A stretch of 64,000 nt of DNA, taken from contig NZ_LMFZ01000023.1 of the NCBI RefSeq assembly GCF_001427305.1, positions 78,349 to 142,348 on the forward strand, read 5' to 3'. The notes below the pieces were generated by a model. That model worked only from the letters and a program-made list of their open reading frames with translations, had not been told where the DNA came from and did no database searches. Positions 8,263-17,714 of the stretch are shown piece after piece. A program made the translations under genes and the position numbers. Position 1 is the first letter of the stretch; every line of letters begins with the position of its first letter. This stretch comes from Duganella sp. Root1480D1 (GTDB lineage: Bacteria > Pseudomonadota > Gammaproteobacteria > Burkholderiales > Burkholderiaceae_D).

Positions 8263-9037
8263 GGGTGGTCGTATCGAGGAATTCGCGCATCGCGCGCGCA
8301 GGGACCGCGTCCGCCTCCGGCAGTTCGGCTTCGGCGGCGATCATGGCTGCCTTGGCTTCATCCAGCGTCAGGCCGGAACGGTACAGCAGCTTGTAGGCGT
8401 TGCGGATGGCGTTGATCTGCTCGCGGGTGAAGCCGCGGCGTTTCAGGCCTTCGATGTTGACGCCATGGGCGGCGGCCGGATTGCCGTTCAACAGTACGAA
8501 AGGCGGCACGTCCTGGGTCAGGCTGGTGCTCATGCCGACGAAGGCGTGGGCGCCAATCTTGCAGAACTGGTGCACGTTGGCAAAGCCCGACATGATCACC
8601 CAGTCGCCGATCTCCACGTGGCCCGCCATCTGGGCGTTGTTGGAGAAGATGGTGTTGTTGCCGACCACGCAGTCATGCGCCAGGTGGACGTAGGCCGAGA
8701 TCCAGTTGTTGTTACCCAGCCTGGTCACGCCCTTGTCCTGCACCGTACCGAGGTTGAAGGTGCAGAATTCGCGGATGGTGTTGTCGTCGCCAATTTCCAG
8801 CCGGGTCGGTTCGCCGTTCCACTTCTTGTCCTGCGGCGCGGCGCCGATGGACGAGAACTGGAAGAACTTGTTGTTCTTGCCGATCGTGGTATGGCCCTCG
8901 ATCACGACATGCGGGCCCACCACGGTGTTCTCGCCAATCACCACGTTCGGACCAATGATCGTGTATGGACCGATCTCGACGCCGGCAGCCAGTTCGGCTT
9001 TCGGGTCGACGATCGCGCTTGGGTGGATGGTCGCCAT
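8246..9037 (-). CDS. lpxA: UDP-N-acetylglucosamine acyltransferase
   Basis: This 263-residue left-handed beta-helix enzyme carries out the first step of lipid A synthesis, moving an R-3-hydroxyacyl chain from ACP to UDP-GlcNAc. Hexapeptide repeats run through residues 1-180 (IGPYTIIGPNVVIGENTVV and similar). The catalytic His is in HLAHDC (H121). The C-terminal helical part contains RRGFTREQINAIRNAYKLLYRSG. ATG 9037 has GGAG 8 bases upstream and lies 4 bases from the fabZ stop. It is followed by lpxB with an overlap. Confidence 0.98.
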   Translation of the reverse strand: MATIHPSAIVDPKAELAAGVEIGPYTIIGPNVVIGENTVVGPHVVIEGHTTIGKNNKFFQFSSIGAAPQDKKWNGEPTRLEIGDDNTIREFCTFNLGTVQDKGVTRLGNNNWISAYVHLAHDCVVGNNTIFSNNAQMAGHVEIGDWVIMSGFANVHQFCKIGAHAFVGMSTSLTQDVPPFVLLNGNPAAAHGVNIEGLKRRGFTREQINAIRNAYKLLYRSGLTLDEAKAAMIAAEAELPEADAVPARAMREFLDTTTRGIVR

Positions 9038-9041
9038 GCTG

Positions 9042-9503
9042 TTACTCCACGGAGCGGATGGTGCACATCAGCTCAGCTTCCAGTGCCACCTGGCCGTCGA
9101 CCGAGCCGACCGCCTTGTATTTCCAGATGCCGCGCGCGTTGCGCAGGATTTCCACGTCCATCTTCAGTTGGTCGCCAGGACCTACCGGGCGCTTGAAGCG
9201 CGCGTTGTCGATGCCGACGAAGTACACCACCGAATTCTCGTCCGGCTTGATGCCCATGGACTTGAACGACAGCAGGGCTGCGGTCTGCGCCATCGCTTCG
9301 ATCATCAGCACGCCCGGCATCACCGGCTTGTGCGGGAAGTGGCCGTTGAAGAACTCTTCGTTCACGGTCACGTTCTTGATGGCGGTGATGGACTTGTTCT
9401 CTTCATAAGAGATCACGCGATCAACCAGCAGCAGCGGGTAGCGGTGCGGCAGGTAAGCCTTGATCTCGCAGATGTCCATCGTTTTGTTTTCGGTAGTCGT
9501 CAT
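9042..9503 (-). CDS. fabZ: 3-hydroxyacyl-[ACP] dehydratase
   Basis: This 153-residue hot-dog-fold enzyme dehydrates 3-hydroxyacyl-ACP in fatty acid elongation. It competes with LpxA and LpxD for the same acyl-ACP pool, which explains its place between them. The catalytic pair is seen in GHFPHKPVMPGVLMIEAMAQ: His55 and Glu69. The N-terminal LPHRYPLLLVDRV block is typical. Its start overlaps the lpxD stop by 4 bases, and lpxA follows after 4 bases. Confidence 0.98.
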   Translation of the reverse strand: MTTTENKTMDICEIKAYLPHRYPLLLVDRVISYEENKSITAIKNVTVNEEFFNGHFPHKPVMPGVLMIEAMAQTAALLSFKSMGIKPDENSVVYFVGIDNARFKRPVGPGDQLKMDVEILRNARGIWKYKAVGSVDGQVALEAELMCTIRSVE

Positions 9504-10555
9504 GATTCTTCGTCTTCGGTTTTAGTTTTAATGGTTTTTTCCAGCGCGCGCATTTTATCGCGCATCGTCGGCAGGTTCCGGACAATCGCAGCCGACTTCT
9601 CCCAGTCGCTGTTCTTGGCCAACGGGTAAAAGCCCGTGTATTGGCCTGGTTCGGCGATCGAGCGCGATACCAGGCTGCCCGACGAAATATGGACGTGGTC
9701 CGCGATCGTCAAATGGCCCAGGATCATTGCCGCGCCGCCGAAGGTGCAGTACTTGCCGATTTTTGCGCTGCCTGCCACGCCGACGCAGCCGGCCATGGCC
9801 GTGTGCGCGCCGATATGGCAGTTGTGGCCGATCTGGATCTGGTTGTCCAGCTTCACGCCGTCTTCAATAATGGTGTCCGCCAGCGCGCCGCGGTCCAAGG
9901 TGGTATTGGCGCCAATGTCGACATCGTCGCCGATTAGTACCCGGCCCACCTGCGGGATGCGCACGTAGACACCGCCGTCATTGGCAAAGCCAAAGCCGTC
10001 GGTGCCGATCACGGCGCCCGAATGGATGATGCCGCGCTTGCCGATCACGCACTTCGAATGGAACGTCACGTTGGCAAAGAAGTGCGTGCCCTCGCCCACC
10101 TGCGCGTCGCGGCCGATGTAGCAGCCGGCATCCAGCACCACGCCGGCGCCGATCACGGCACCCGCTTCAACCACCACTTTGGGGCCGATATGGGCGGTCG
10201 CGTCTACGCTGGCCGCGGGATCGACGTAGGCCGTCGGGTGCACGCCGGCCGGGCGCACGTAAGCCGTCTGCGCTTCAAAGACCTGCGCGGCACGGGCAAA
10301 GTACACATAGGGATTCTTGACGACGATGCGGGCGCCCTTATAGGTTTCGGCCACGGTGGCATCGTCATTGGCGCTGACAATCAGGGCTGCCGCCTGGCTT
10401 TGCCCCGCCTGCGAGCGGAATTTGCTGTTACTGAGGAAGCTGATATGCGAAGCGCCTGCATCGGTCAACGGCGCGATCCCGGCAACATAAAGTTCCGGGT
10501 CCCCCACCAGTTGACCGCCCAGGCGCTCGACCAGTTCTCCTAGTCGAAGGCCCAT
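9500..10555 (-). CDS. lpxD: UDP-3-O-(3-hydroxyacyl)glucosamine N-acyltransferase
   Basis: This 351-residue protein carries out the third step of lipid A synthesis, N-acylation of the glucosamine. The N-terminal uridine-binding domain (about residues 1-100, starting GLRLGELVERLGGQL) precedes a left-handed beta-helix of hexapeptide repeats (about 105-310). The conserved IGHNCHIGAHT segment holds the catalytic His. A short helical C-terminus follows. It lies 19 bases after skp and overlaps fabZ by 4 bases, so it is part of the bamA-skp-lpx operon. Confidence 0.97.
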   Translation of the reverse strand: MGLRLGELVERLGGQLVGDPELYVAGIAPLTDAGASHISFLSNSKFRSQAGQSQAAALIVSANDDATVAETYKGARIVVKNPYVYFARAAQVFEAQTAYVRPAGVHPTAYVDPAASVDATAHIGPKVVVEAGAVIGAGVVLDAGCYIGRDAQVGEGTHFFANVTFHSKCVIGKRGIIHSGAVIGTDGFGFANDGGVYVRIPQVGRVLIGDDVDIGANTTLDRGALADTIIEDGVKLDNQIQIGHNCHIGAHTAMAGCVGVAGSAKIGKYCTFGGAAMILGHLTIADHVHISSGSLVSRSIAEPGQYTGFYPLAKNSDWEKSAAIVRNLPTMRDKMRALEKTIKTKTEDEES

Positions 10556-10574
10556 CTGTAATCCAATCTATCTG

Positions 10575-11087
10575 TTATTTGTCCAGCGCTTCCAGCACCT
10601 TGTTGGTGATGTCGATGCGCGGGCTGGCCCACACTGCGTCCTGCAGGACGATGTCATAGCCTTCGGTGTTTGCAAGCTGCTTGATGATCTTCGTCGCCTT
10701 TTCGGCGATCGCAGCACGCTCCTCGTTGGTGCGTTGGTTCAGGTCTTCGCGGAATTCGCGCTGGCGGCGCTGGAAGTTCAGGTCCGCCTCGTAGGCTTCG
10801 CGCTGCAGTTTGCTGCGCTCAGGCTCCGGCTTGGCGGCGCCTTCCTTTTCCCATTTGTCGGCGGCCGCCTTGGAGCGCATGGCCAGTTCCTGCAACGCCT
10901 TTTCGCGGCTGGAGAATTCCTCGCGCAGCTTGTTGTCGGCCGACTTGGCTAGCTTCGATTCGTTGTAGATGCGCTCGGCGCTCAGCCAGGCAATCCGGGA
11001 GGACTGCGCCAGCGCCGGTGCCGTGGCCATCATGCCCAGCGCCAGTACGGCAGCGATTTTGCCCAGGGTAGCGGTTGCAGTCTTCAA
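10575..11087 (-). CDS. skp: Periplasmic OMP chaperone Skp/OmpH
   Basis: This 170-residue precursor is a trimeric periplasmic chaperone that holds unfolded outer-membrane proteins for BamA. The signal peptide is about residues 1-27, with cleavage after PALA. The mature part is rich in charged helices (the Skp tentacles; AYEADLNFQRRQREFREDLN) and ends in a DIVLQDAVWASPRIDITNKVLEALDK-type block typical of OmpH. I chose the TTG start at 11087: GGAG lies 7 bases upstream and the signal peptide then begins at its first residue. The ATG at 11132 would overlap the bamA stop and add 15 uncharged residues before the signal. It lies between bamA and lpxD as in most proteobacteria. Confidence 0.93.
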   Translation of the reverse strand: MKTATATLGKIAAVLALGMMATAPALAQSSRIAWLSAERIYNESKLAKSADNKLREEFSSREKALQELAMRSKAAADKWEKEGAAKPEPERSKLQREAYEADLNFQRRQREFREDLNQRTNEERAAIAEKATKIIKQLANTEGYDIVLQDAVWASPRIDITNKVLEALDK

Positions 11088-11131
11088 CTCGATTCTCCGT
11101 CCAAATAAGTTGCTTTGGTGCACTAAATGCA

Positions 11132-13471
11132 TCAGAAACCAGTACCCATCTGGAACTGGAAGCGTTCCAGGCGGTCACCCAGTTTGTCGTTCAGAGGCAA
11201 AGCATAACTCAACTTCAGCGGGCCCACCGGGGAAATCCAGCTCAAGCCCAGGCCGGCCGAGAAGCGCAGCTCGGACAGGCGCATCTTCTGGCGTTCCGCG
11301 TAGACCTGGCCACCGTCGAGGAAGCCAAACCAGCGCAGCGAACGGTCCTGGCCCTGGCCGGGGAACGGCATCTGCAGTTCGGCGTTACCGATCAGGCGCG
11401 AAGCGCCGCCCAGCGAATCGCCATAACGCGGGTCGACCGCGCCCAGCGAGGAGCTTTGGTAGCCACGCACCGAGCCGATGCCGCCGGCGTAGAAGTTCTT
11501 GAAGACCGGATAGTTCTTGCCGCCGAAGCCACGGCCGTAGTCGACCTCGCCCTTCAGCGCCAGGGTGATCTTGTTGGTCACAGGCTTGTACCACTGGGTC
11601 TCGTACACCGCGCGCCAGTACTTCGATTCGCCGATCGCGTCCAGTTCCAGGTTAATGCGCTGCATATAACCCAGGGTCGGGGTCATGGCGGAGTCGCGGC
11701 TGTCGCGCGCCCAGGCTGCGGTCAGCGGCACCGAGTAGGCGTTGACCGAACCGACACCGGTCGACGGGCCGCCCAGGTCGCGCACGTACTGCTTGAAGTA
11801 GGTCGGCGACGAATCGTCGGTTTCCACGTTCGACTTTTCCAGGCCGATACCGAAGAAGATGGTGTCCTGTTCGGAGAACGGCACGCCAAAGCTCACGCGG
11901 CCGCCGGTCTGCTTGATGGTGTACAGGCCGGTGTTGACTGCAGGCGGGCGGAAGGTACGCAGGTAAAGCTCATAGCTGCGCGAAATGCCGTCCGGCGTGA
12001 AGTACGGGTTGGTATGCGAGAAGGCGATGGTACGGCTGTACTTCGAGGTATTCAGTTCCAGGCCGACGGTATTGCCCGAGCCGGCAAAGTTGGCCTGCTG
12101 GATCGCCGCGTTGAAGGTGAACTTCTCGGCCTGCGAGAAGGCGCCGCCGATCTGGAAGTTGCCGGTCGGGCGCTCGACCACGGACAGGTTGATGTCGACC
12201 TGGTCGGAGGTGCCCTGCGCTTCCGGCGTATCGACGGTCACATCCTTGAAGTAGCCGGTGCGGTCGACGCGGTCGCGCGATTGCTTGATCTTGGAGGCGT
12301 CGTACCAGCTCGATTCGAACTGGCGGAACTCGCGGCGGATCACTTCGTCGCGGGTGGTGGTATTGCCCGAGATGTTAATGTGGCGCACATAGGCGCGCTT
12401 GCCCGGATCGATGAAGAAGGTGAACGCGACTTCGCGCTTGGCCTGGTCGATTTCAGGGTTGGCGTTCACGTTGGCGAAGGCGAAACCGAAGGTGCCCAGG
12501 CGGTCGGTGATCAGCTTGTTGGTGGACGTCAGCAGCTTGCCCGAGTACAGCTTGCCCTTCTGCAGCAGCACCAGCTGGCGCAGCTCGTCTTCACGGCCGA
12601 ACATTTCGCCTTCGAACTTGATGTCGGAGACAGTGTACTTTTCACCTTCAGTGATATTGATGGTGATGTAGATGTCCTTCTTGTCCGGGGTGATCGAGAC
12701 CTGGGTGGAATCGACGTTCATCTCGATATAACCGTGGTCCAGGTACCAGGACTTCAGGGTCTCGATATCGCCATTCAGCTTGGTCTTGGAATACTGGTCG
12801 GACTTGGTGTACCAGCTGAACCAGCCGCCGGTATTCAGGGCGATCTGCTCTTTCAGCTCCTTGTCGCTGAAAGCCTTGTTGCCGACGATATTGATCTGCT
12901 TGATGCGCGCCACGTCGCCTTCATCGACTTCGAAGTCGATGCTGACGCGGTTACGCTCCATCGGCGTCACGGTGGTGGTGATTTTCACGCCGTACAGGCC
13001 GCGCGACAGGTACTGGCGCTTCAATTCCTGCTCGGCGCGGTCAACCGATGCCTTGTCGAAGGTCTTGGCTTCGCCGACGCCGATATCCTTCAGCGCCTTG
13101 ACCAGCATGTCTTTCTCGAATTCGTGGGTACCCTTGAAGTCCACCTTGGCGATGGCCGGGCGTTCTTCCACGATCACCACCAGCACATTGCCGTCGCGCT
13201 CCAGCTTCACATCCTTGAAGATGCCGGTCGCATACAGGGCCTTGATGGTGGCTACGGATTTGTCGTCACTGAAGGTTTCGCCCACGCGCACTGGCAGGTA
13301 GCTGAACACGGTACCGGCCTCGGTACGCTGGATGCCTTCGACACGGATGTCCTTGACGACGAACGACTCGGCGGCGATTGCGCTGCCGGAGCAGATGGCC
13401 AGGACGGCAGCGCCTACCAGGGTGCGGCGGAATTGGGGAGCGATACGATCAGTGTGTAATTTCATCGGCAA
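11132..13471 (-). CDS. bamA: Outer membrane protein assembly factor BamA
   Basis: This 779-residue Omp85 protein is the core of the BAM complex that folds beta-barrels into the outer membrane. The signal peptide ends around residue 33. Five POTRA domains follow (from about 36 to 430), then a 16-strand barrel with the conserved VRGY of loop 6 at residues 668-671 and a C-terminal aromatic (final Phe in FQFQMGTGF) that acts as an assembly signal. The length is normal. rseP lies 11 bases upstream and skp follows, a highly conserved order. The start could be M1 or M3. Confidence 0.98.
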   Translation of the reverse strand: MPMKLHTDRIAPQFRRTLVGAAVLAICSGSAIAAESFVVKDIRVEGIQRTEAGTVFSYLPVRVGETFSDDKSVATIKALYATGIFKDVKLERDGNVLVVIVEERPAIAKVDFKGTHEFEKDMLVKALKDIGVGEAKTFDKASVDRAEQELKRQYLSRGLYGVKITTTVTPMERNRVSIDFEVDEGDVARIKQINIVGNKAFSDKELKEQIALNTGGWFSWYTKSDQYSKTKLNGDIETLKSWYLDHGYIEMNVDSTQVSITPDKKDIYITINITEGEKYTVSDIKFEGEMFGREDELRQLVLLQKGKLYSGKLLTSTNKLITDRLGTFGFAFANVNANPEIDQAKREVAFTFFIDPGKRAYVRHINISGNTTTRDEVIRREFRQFESSWYDASKIKQSRDRVDRTGYFKDVTVDTPEAQGTSDQVDINLSVVERPTGNFQIGGAFSQAEKFTFNAAIQQANFAGSGNTVGLELNTSKYSRTIAFSHTNPYFTPDGISRSYELYLRTFRPPAVNTGLYTIKQTGGRVSFGVPFSEQDTIFFGIGLEKSNVETDDSSPTYFKQYVRDLGGPSTGVGSVNAYSVPLTAAWARDSRDSAMTPTLGYMQRINLELDAIGESKYWRAVYETQWYKPVTNKITLALKGEVDYGRGFGGKNYPVFKNFYAGGIGSVRGYQSSSLGAVDPRYGDSLGGASRLIGNAELQMPFPGQGQDRSLRWFGFLDGGQVYAERQKMRLSELRFSAGLGLSWISPVGPLKLSYALPLNDKLGDRLERFQFQMGTGF

Positions 13472-13482
13472 ATCGAAAAAAA

Positions 13483-14850
13483 TTAAAGCAGCCGGACCAG
13501 GTCATTAAATATCGCCAGCGCCATTAATGACACCAGCAATCCCAGTCCAATACGCTGCGCCATTTCGCCAAAGCGCTCGGAAACGGGGCGCCCGGTCAAA
13601 ACTTCCAGCGAATAATACAGCAAATGCCCCCCATCCAGAACAGGAATTGGCAGCAAATTCATCAGTCCAAGGCTCACGCTGATAAAGGCGACGAAGGCAA
13701 TGAATGGCTCGGCGCCCATTTTCGCAGTCTCCCCGGCATATTGGGCAATGGTCAGGACGCCGGTAATATGCTTTGGCGACAGCTCGAGGGTAATCATGCG
13801 GCCCAGGATGCGAACCGTCATGGTGCAGATTTCTTTTACCTGGCGCGTCGCCTTGGCCACCGCATCCAGCGGGCCGTAATGCACCACTATCGTATCAACC
13901 GGACCTACCAGCGCGGCCTTGATCTTACCGACTGTTACAAGACCTTTGCTGTTTGCCTGCTTGTCTTCCACCGCGTCGGGAGTCAGTTCCAGCCGCTGCT
14001 GGCGGCCGTCGCGCAGCACGGTCACCACCAGCTTGCGGCCCGGGGAGCGCAGCACTTCGGCCACGAAGGCGCGGTCGTCTTCGATCTGCTGGCCATCCAC
14101 AGCCACCACCACGTCGCCCTGCAGCATGCCGGCGCGCTGGGCGGCACCGCCCTGCTCCATAATGCCGATGACTGGCGGCGGGCGCATCAGCTCCAGGCCG
14201 ATCACGGCCGGCACGTCGTCCTCGAGCTTGACCTGGCCGGCAGCTTCGGCCGGCAGCGCAACACGCAGCTTACCGTAGCCCGGGCGTTCGATGACCAGCG
14301 CCATGCCCTCCTTGTGGATGGCCGACTGGATGATGGCCCAACGCAGCTCGGACCAGCCTTGCACCGGTTCGCCATTGACCGACTTGACCAGGTCGCCCCG
14401 GTGCAGGCCGGCGGCAGCGGCGGCCGTCGCCTGCGCCGGCTCGGCGATGCGGGCAGCCGGCTCGCGCACGCCGGACATGTACAGGCCCGCGTACAGGGCG
14501 ATAGCAAGCAGGAAGTTGGCCAACGGGCCGGCAGCCACGATGGCAATGCGCTTCCAGACGTTCTGGCGGGTGAATTCGCGGGCCAGGTCTTCGGCCGGCA
14601 AGTCGGATACATCCTGTTCCCGCGCGTCCAGCATCTTGACGTAGCCGCCCAGCGGAATGGCGGAAATGGCCCATTCGGTCTGGTCTTTGCCGAACCTGCG
14701 CATCCAGACGATGCGGCCCATGCCGACCGAAAAGCGCAGCACCTTGACGCCGCACCAGCGGGCCACCAGGTAGTGCCCAAGCTCGTGGATGATGATCAGG
14801 GAGCCAAGGCAGACAATCGTGGCGAGGATGGTGCGGAAAGCGTCGTCCAT
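13483..14850 (-). CDS. rseP: Site-2 zinc protease RseP
   Basis: This 455-residue intramembrane metalloprotease of the M50 family cuts the anti-sigma factor RseA in the sigma-E envelope stress pathway in characterised homologues. The zinc motif HELGH is at residues 22-26 in the first membrane segment. Two PDZ domains follow in the periplasmic loop (about 115-200 and 205-290). The second active-site motif, NLLPIPVLDGGHLL, lies near residue 405. It is 16 bases after dxr and 11 bases before bamA. Confidence 0.97.
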   Translation of the reverse strand: MDDAFRTILATIVCLGSLIIIHELGHYLVARWCGVKVLRFSVGMGRIVWMRRFGKDQTEWAISAIPLGGYVKMLDAREQDVSDLPAEDLAREFTRQNVWKRIAIVAAGPLANFLLAIALYAGLYMSGVREPAARIAEPAQATAAAAAGLHRGDLVKSVNGEPVQGWSELRWAIIQSAIHKEGMALVIERPGYGKLRVALPAEAAGQVKLEDDVPAVIGLELMRPPPVIGIMEQGGAAQRAGMLQGDVVVAVDGQQIEDDRAFVAEVLRSPGRKLVVTVLRDGRQQRLELTPDAVEDKQANSKGLVTVGKIKAALVGPVDTIVVHYGPLDAVAKATRQVKEICTMTVRILGRMITLELSPKHITGVLTIAQYAGETAKMGAEPFIAFVAFISVSLGLMNLLPIPVLDGGHLLYYSLEVLTGRPVSERFGEMAQRIGLGLLVSLMALAIFNDLVRLL

Positions 14851-14866
14851 GGTTCGGGGGGGCCGA

Positions 14867-16039
14867 TTATCCGGCGATTATCCGTTCTGCTGCCGTCCGT
14901 GCCAGCGCGTCCTGCGCCATCACCGCCTCGATGCTGCTGGCCGCGCCGTGCGGCAATTCTTCCATGACCTGGGCGATCACCCGGTCAATGCGGCGGAAGC
15001 CGATGCGCTGGTCGAGGAAGGCTTGTACCGCCACCTCGTTGGCCGCATTCAGCAAGGCCGGCGCCGTGCCGCCTGCCCGCAGGGCATCGAAAGCCAGCGC
15101 CAGGCAGGGGAAGCGGTTGAAATCAGGCTTTTCGAATTGCAGGGTCCCAACCTGGGTCAGGTCCAGCTGCGCCACGCCGGAGGCGACGCGCTCGGGGTAA
15201 GCCAGGGCATGGGCGATCGGGGTGCGCATGTCCGGGTTGCCCAGCTCCGCCAGCACGGAGCCGTCGTTGTAGGACACCATCGAGTGGATCACCGACTGCG
15301 GGTGGATCACCACTTCAATCTGCTCGGCCGGGGCACCGAACAGCCAATGGGCCTCGATCACCTCCAGGCCCTTGTTCATCATGGTTGCGGAATCGACCGA
15401 AATCTTGCGGCCCATGACCCACTTCGGGTGCTTGCAGGCTTCATCCGGAGTCACGTTTTCCAGCGTAGCGACATCGCGCTTCAGGAACGGGCCACCGGAA
15501 GCCGTCAGCAGGATCTTGGTGACGCCAGCGGCAGCCGGCACCCGGCCAAAGCCCTGCGGCAGGCACTGGAAGATCGCATTGTGTTCGGAATCGATCGGCA
15601 GCAGCACGGCGCCGCTTTCGGCCACGGCATCCATGAACAACTGGCCGGACATGACCAGCGCTTCCTTATTGGCCAGCATGACCTTCTTGCCGGCGCGGGC
15701 GGCAGCCAGGGTTGGCGCCAGGCCGGCGGCGCCGACAATGGCGGCCATCACGGCATCGGTTTCGGCGGCGGCGGAAACGGCGCACAACGCAGCTTCGCCC
15801 CACTCCACTTCGGTGCGGCAGCCGGCGGCGCGCAGCAAGGCGCCCAATTGGCCGGCGGCGGCAGCGCTGCCCACCACGGCGCGGACCGGGCGAAACTGGA
15901 TGCACTGGGCGGCCAGTTCGTCAACGCGGCTATGGGCGGTCAGCGCATAGACGGAATAACGGTCCGGATGGCGCGCGATGACGTCCAGCGTGGAGACGCC
16001 GATCGAACCGGTGGCGCCGAGAATGGTAATGCGTTGCAT
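14867..16039 (-). CDS. dxr: 1-deoxy-D-xylulose 5-phosphate reductoisomerase
   Basis: This 390-residue enzyme makes 2-C-methyl-D-erythritol 4-phosphate, the committed step of the MEP isoprenoid pathway. The N-terminal NADPH site ILGATGSIGVSTLDVI is at about residues 4-19. The family blocks LLTASGGPF and MNKGLEVIEAHWLFG, which bind metal and substrate, are both present. The length is normal. It follows cdsA after 8 bases. The pathway's end product feeds UppS, encoded nearby in the same operon. Confidence 0.98.
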   Translation of the reverse strand: MQRITILGATGSIGVSTLDVIARHPDRYSVYALTAHSRVDELAAQCIQFRPVRAVVGSAAAAGQLGALLRAAGCRTEVEWGEAALCAVSAAAETDAVMAAIVGAAGLAPTLAAARAGKKVMLANKEALVMSGQLFMDAVAESGAVLLPIDSEHNAIFQCLPQGFGRVPAAAGVTKILLTASGGPFLKRDVATLENVTPDEACKHPKWVMGRKISVDSATMMNKGLEVIEAHWLFGAPAEQIEVVIHPQSVIHSMVSYNDGSVLAELGNPDMRTPIAHALAYPERVASGVAQLDLTQVGTLQFEKPDFNRFPCLALAFDALRAGGTAPALLNAANEVAVQAFLDQRIGFRRIDRVIAQVMEELPHGAASSIEAVMAQDALARTAAERIIAG

Positions 16040-16047
16040 GAAATTCC

Positions 16048-16884
16048 TTAGAACAGCCTGGGGGTGATCAACGCAGCAATCGGCAGCACCGGCACCAGCG
16101 CGTCGATACGGTCAAGCACGCCGCCGTGGCCGGGCAGCAGGTTGCTGCTGTCCTTCATGCCGGAGCGGCGCTTGAGCATGGATTCAAACAGGTCGCCGAC
16201 GATGGAGGCTGCGACGATCAGCACCAGCACTGCCAGCATGATGCCCCACCCCATGCGGCCGGCCAGGCGCACCGCGAAGGTATCCTGCAACAGCGGCACT
16301 GATGGCGCCAGCAGCACGGTAACGCCGGCCAGCAGCAGCACCGCAAGCAGGCCACCTACCGCGCCTTCCCAGGATTTGCCCGGCGAGATGGTCGGCGCCA
16401 GCTTGTGCTTGCCGAACGCCTTGCCGGAGAAATAGGCAAAAATATCGGCCGCCCACACTACCGCCATCACCGACAGCAGGTAGACCGGACCGCGCGCGAA
16501 CAGCAGCAGGATGGCGACGAAGCAGGCCACCAGGGTCACCGCATACACCATGCTCAGCATGGTATTGCCCATGCCTTCAGCCGGCGGCAGGCCCAGTTTC
16601 AGGGCCGGCGCAAAGCGGATCAGCCAGATGGCGGCGCCAATCGCCAGCCAGAAGCTGGCCTGGCCGAGGCCGTCGTTGAAGAAGAAGGTGTAGACAAAGG
16701 CTGCCGTCCAGGCCGCCGCCACGACAATCGCGGCGCGGTTCTTGAACAGGCGGAAGGCTTCCCACACGGCGGCGGCAAAGAACACGGCCACCACCACGTT
16801 CACCGCTGGCTGGTAGCCGGAGAACAGGACGGGCAACAGTACCGCCAGCAGCAGGACGGCGGTAATCACGCGGGTTTTCAGCAT
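16048..16884 (-). CDS. cdsA: Phosphatidate cytidylyltransferase (CDP-diacylglycerol synthase)
   Basis: This 278-residue polytopic inner-membrane enzyme makes CDP-diacylglycerol from CTP and phosphatidate, the branch point of phospholipid synthesis. About seven to eight hydrophobic segments are visible. The family signature is in the C-terminal third: SPGKSWEGAVGG, then KRRSGMKDSSNLLPGHGG followed by VLDRIDAL. It lies 15 bases after uppS and 8 bases before dxr. Confidence 0.97.
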   Translation of the reverse strand: MLKTRVITAVLLLAVLLPVLFSGYQPAVNVVVAVFFAAAVWEAFRLFKNRAAIVVAAAWTAAFVYTFFFNDGLGQASFWLAIGAAIWLIRFAPALKLGLPPAEGMGNTMLSMVYAVTLVACFVAILLLFARGPVYLLSVMAVVWAADIFAYFSGKAFGKHKLAPTISPGKSWEGAVGGLLAVLLLAGVTVLLAPSVPLLQDTFAVRLAGRMGWGIMLAVLVLIVAASIVGDLFESMLKRRSGMKDSSNLLPGHGGVLDRIDALVPVLPIAALITPRLF

Positions 16885-16899
16885 TGTTATTAGCTCTTA

Positions 16900-17649
16900 T
16901 TAGCTTTTCTTTGCCAGCTGGTCGCCAGTGCGGCCAAAGCGGCGTTCGCGGCCCTGGTAGGAGGCAATCGCCTCATCCAGGCGTTCGGCATTGAAGTCGG
17001 GCCAGTAAGTGTCGGTGAAGTGCAATTCCGTATAGGCCAGCTGCCACAGCAGGAAATTGGAGATGCGCTCTTCACCGCCGGTGCGGATGAACAGGTCCGG
17101 CTCCGGGGCATAAGCCATCGACAGGTACGGCGCCAATTGCTCTTCCGAGAAATCGGTCGTGCCCGGATGCTCGGCCACCATCTTGCCGATTGCCTGCATG
17201 ATATCCCAGCGTCCGCCATAGTTGGCGCACACGGTGACGGTCATGCGGGTGTTGTTGGCGGTCTTGCGCTCGGCATTGGCGATCATGTCCTGCAGCTTCT
17301 GGTCGAAGCGCGACAGGTCCCCCACCACCTTCAGGCGAATGTTGTTCGCATGCATCTTCGACACCTCGCGCTCCAGGGCGGTAACGAAGAGTCTCATCAG
17401 CAGCGAGACTTCCTCCTCCGGCCGGCGCCAGTTCTCCGAGCTGAAGGCGAAGACGGTCAGGTACTCGATGCCGCGCTCGGCGCAGGCTTCCACCACGGTG
17501 CGTACCGCCTCCACGCCTTTGACGTGGCCCGCCACGCGCGGCAGGAAGCGCTTGGTTGCCCAGCGCCCGTTGCCGTCCATGATGATCGCCAGGTGCCGCG
17601 GCACGTTCGGCGCATCAGGAACTGCGGTTGTCGAACTCGAATATTTCAT
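16900..17649 (-). CDS. uppS: Undecaprenyl diphosphate synthase
   Basis: This 249-residue cis-prenyltransferase makes the C55 lipid carrier for peptidoglycan and O-antigen. The first conserved block AIIMDGNGRWA holds the catalytic Asp25. The RTGGEERISNFLLWQLAY block carries the second substrate site. The FAFSSENWRRP segment is also characteristic. It follows frr after 65 bases and precedes cdsA, the usual order. Confidence 0.98.
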   Translation of the reverse strand: MKYSSSTTAVPDAPNVPRHLAIIMDGNGRWATKRFLPRVAGHVKGVEAVRTVVEACAERGIEYLTVFAFSSENWRRPEEEVSLLMRLFVTALEREVSKMHANNIRLKVVGDLSRFDQKLQDMIANAERKTANNTRMTVTVCANYGGRWDIMQAIGKMVAEHPGTTDFSEEQLAPYLSMAYAPEPDLFIRTGGEERISNFLLWQLAYTELHFTDTYWPDFNAERLDEAIASYQGRERRFGRTGDQLAKKS

Positions 17650-17714
17650 AGGTGTGTAAACTAAAAATCCGGGGAGGCAGGGGCAATGCCCCCATCCTCC
17701 CCGGTTTCGGGACC

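Noticed and set aside
11088..11132. ATG at 11132 as the start of skp
   Set aside because: It would overlap the bamA stop and put 15 extra residues before the signal peptide. The TTG at 11087 has a proper ribosome binding site.
11075..13459. A 794-residue open frame on the plus strand opposite bamA
   Set aside because: bamA is certain from its POTRA/barrel pattern and operon; the opposite frame has no motif.
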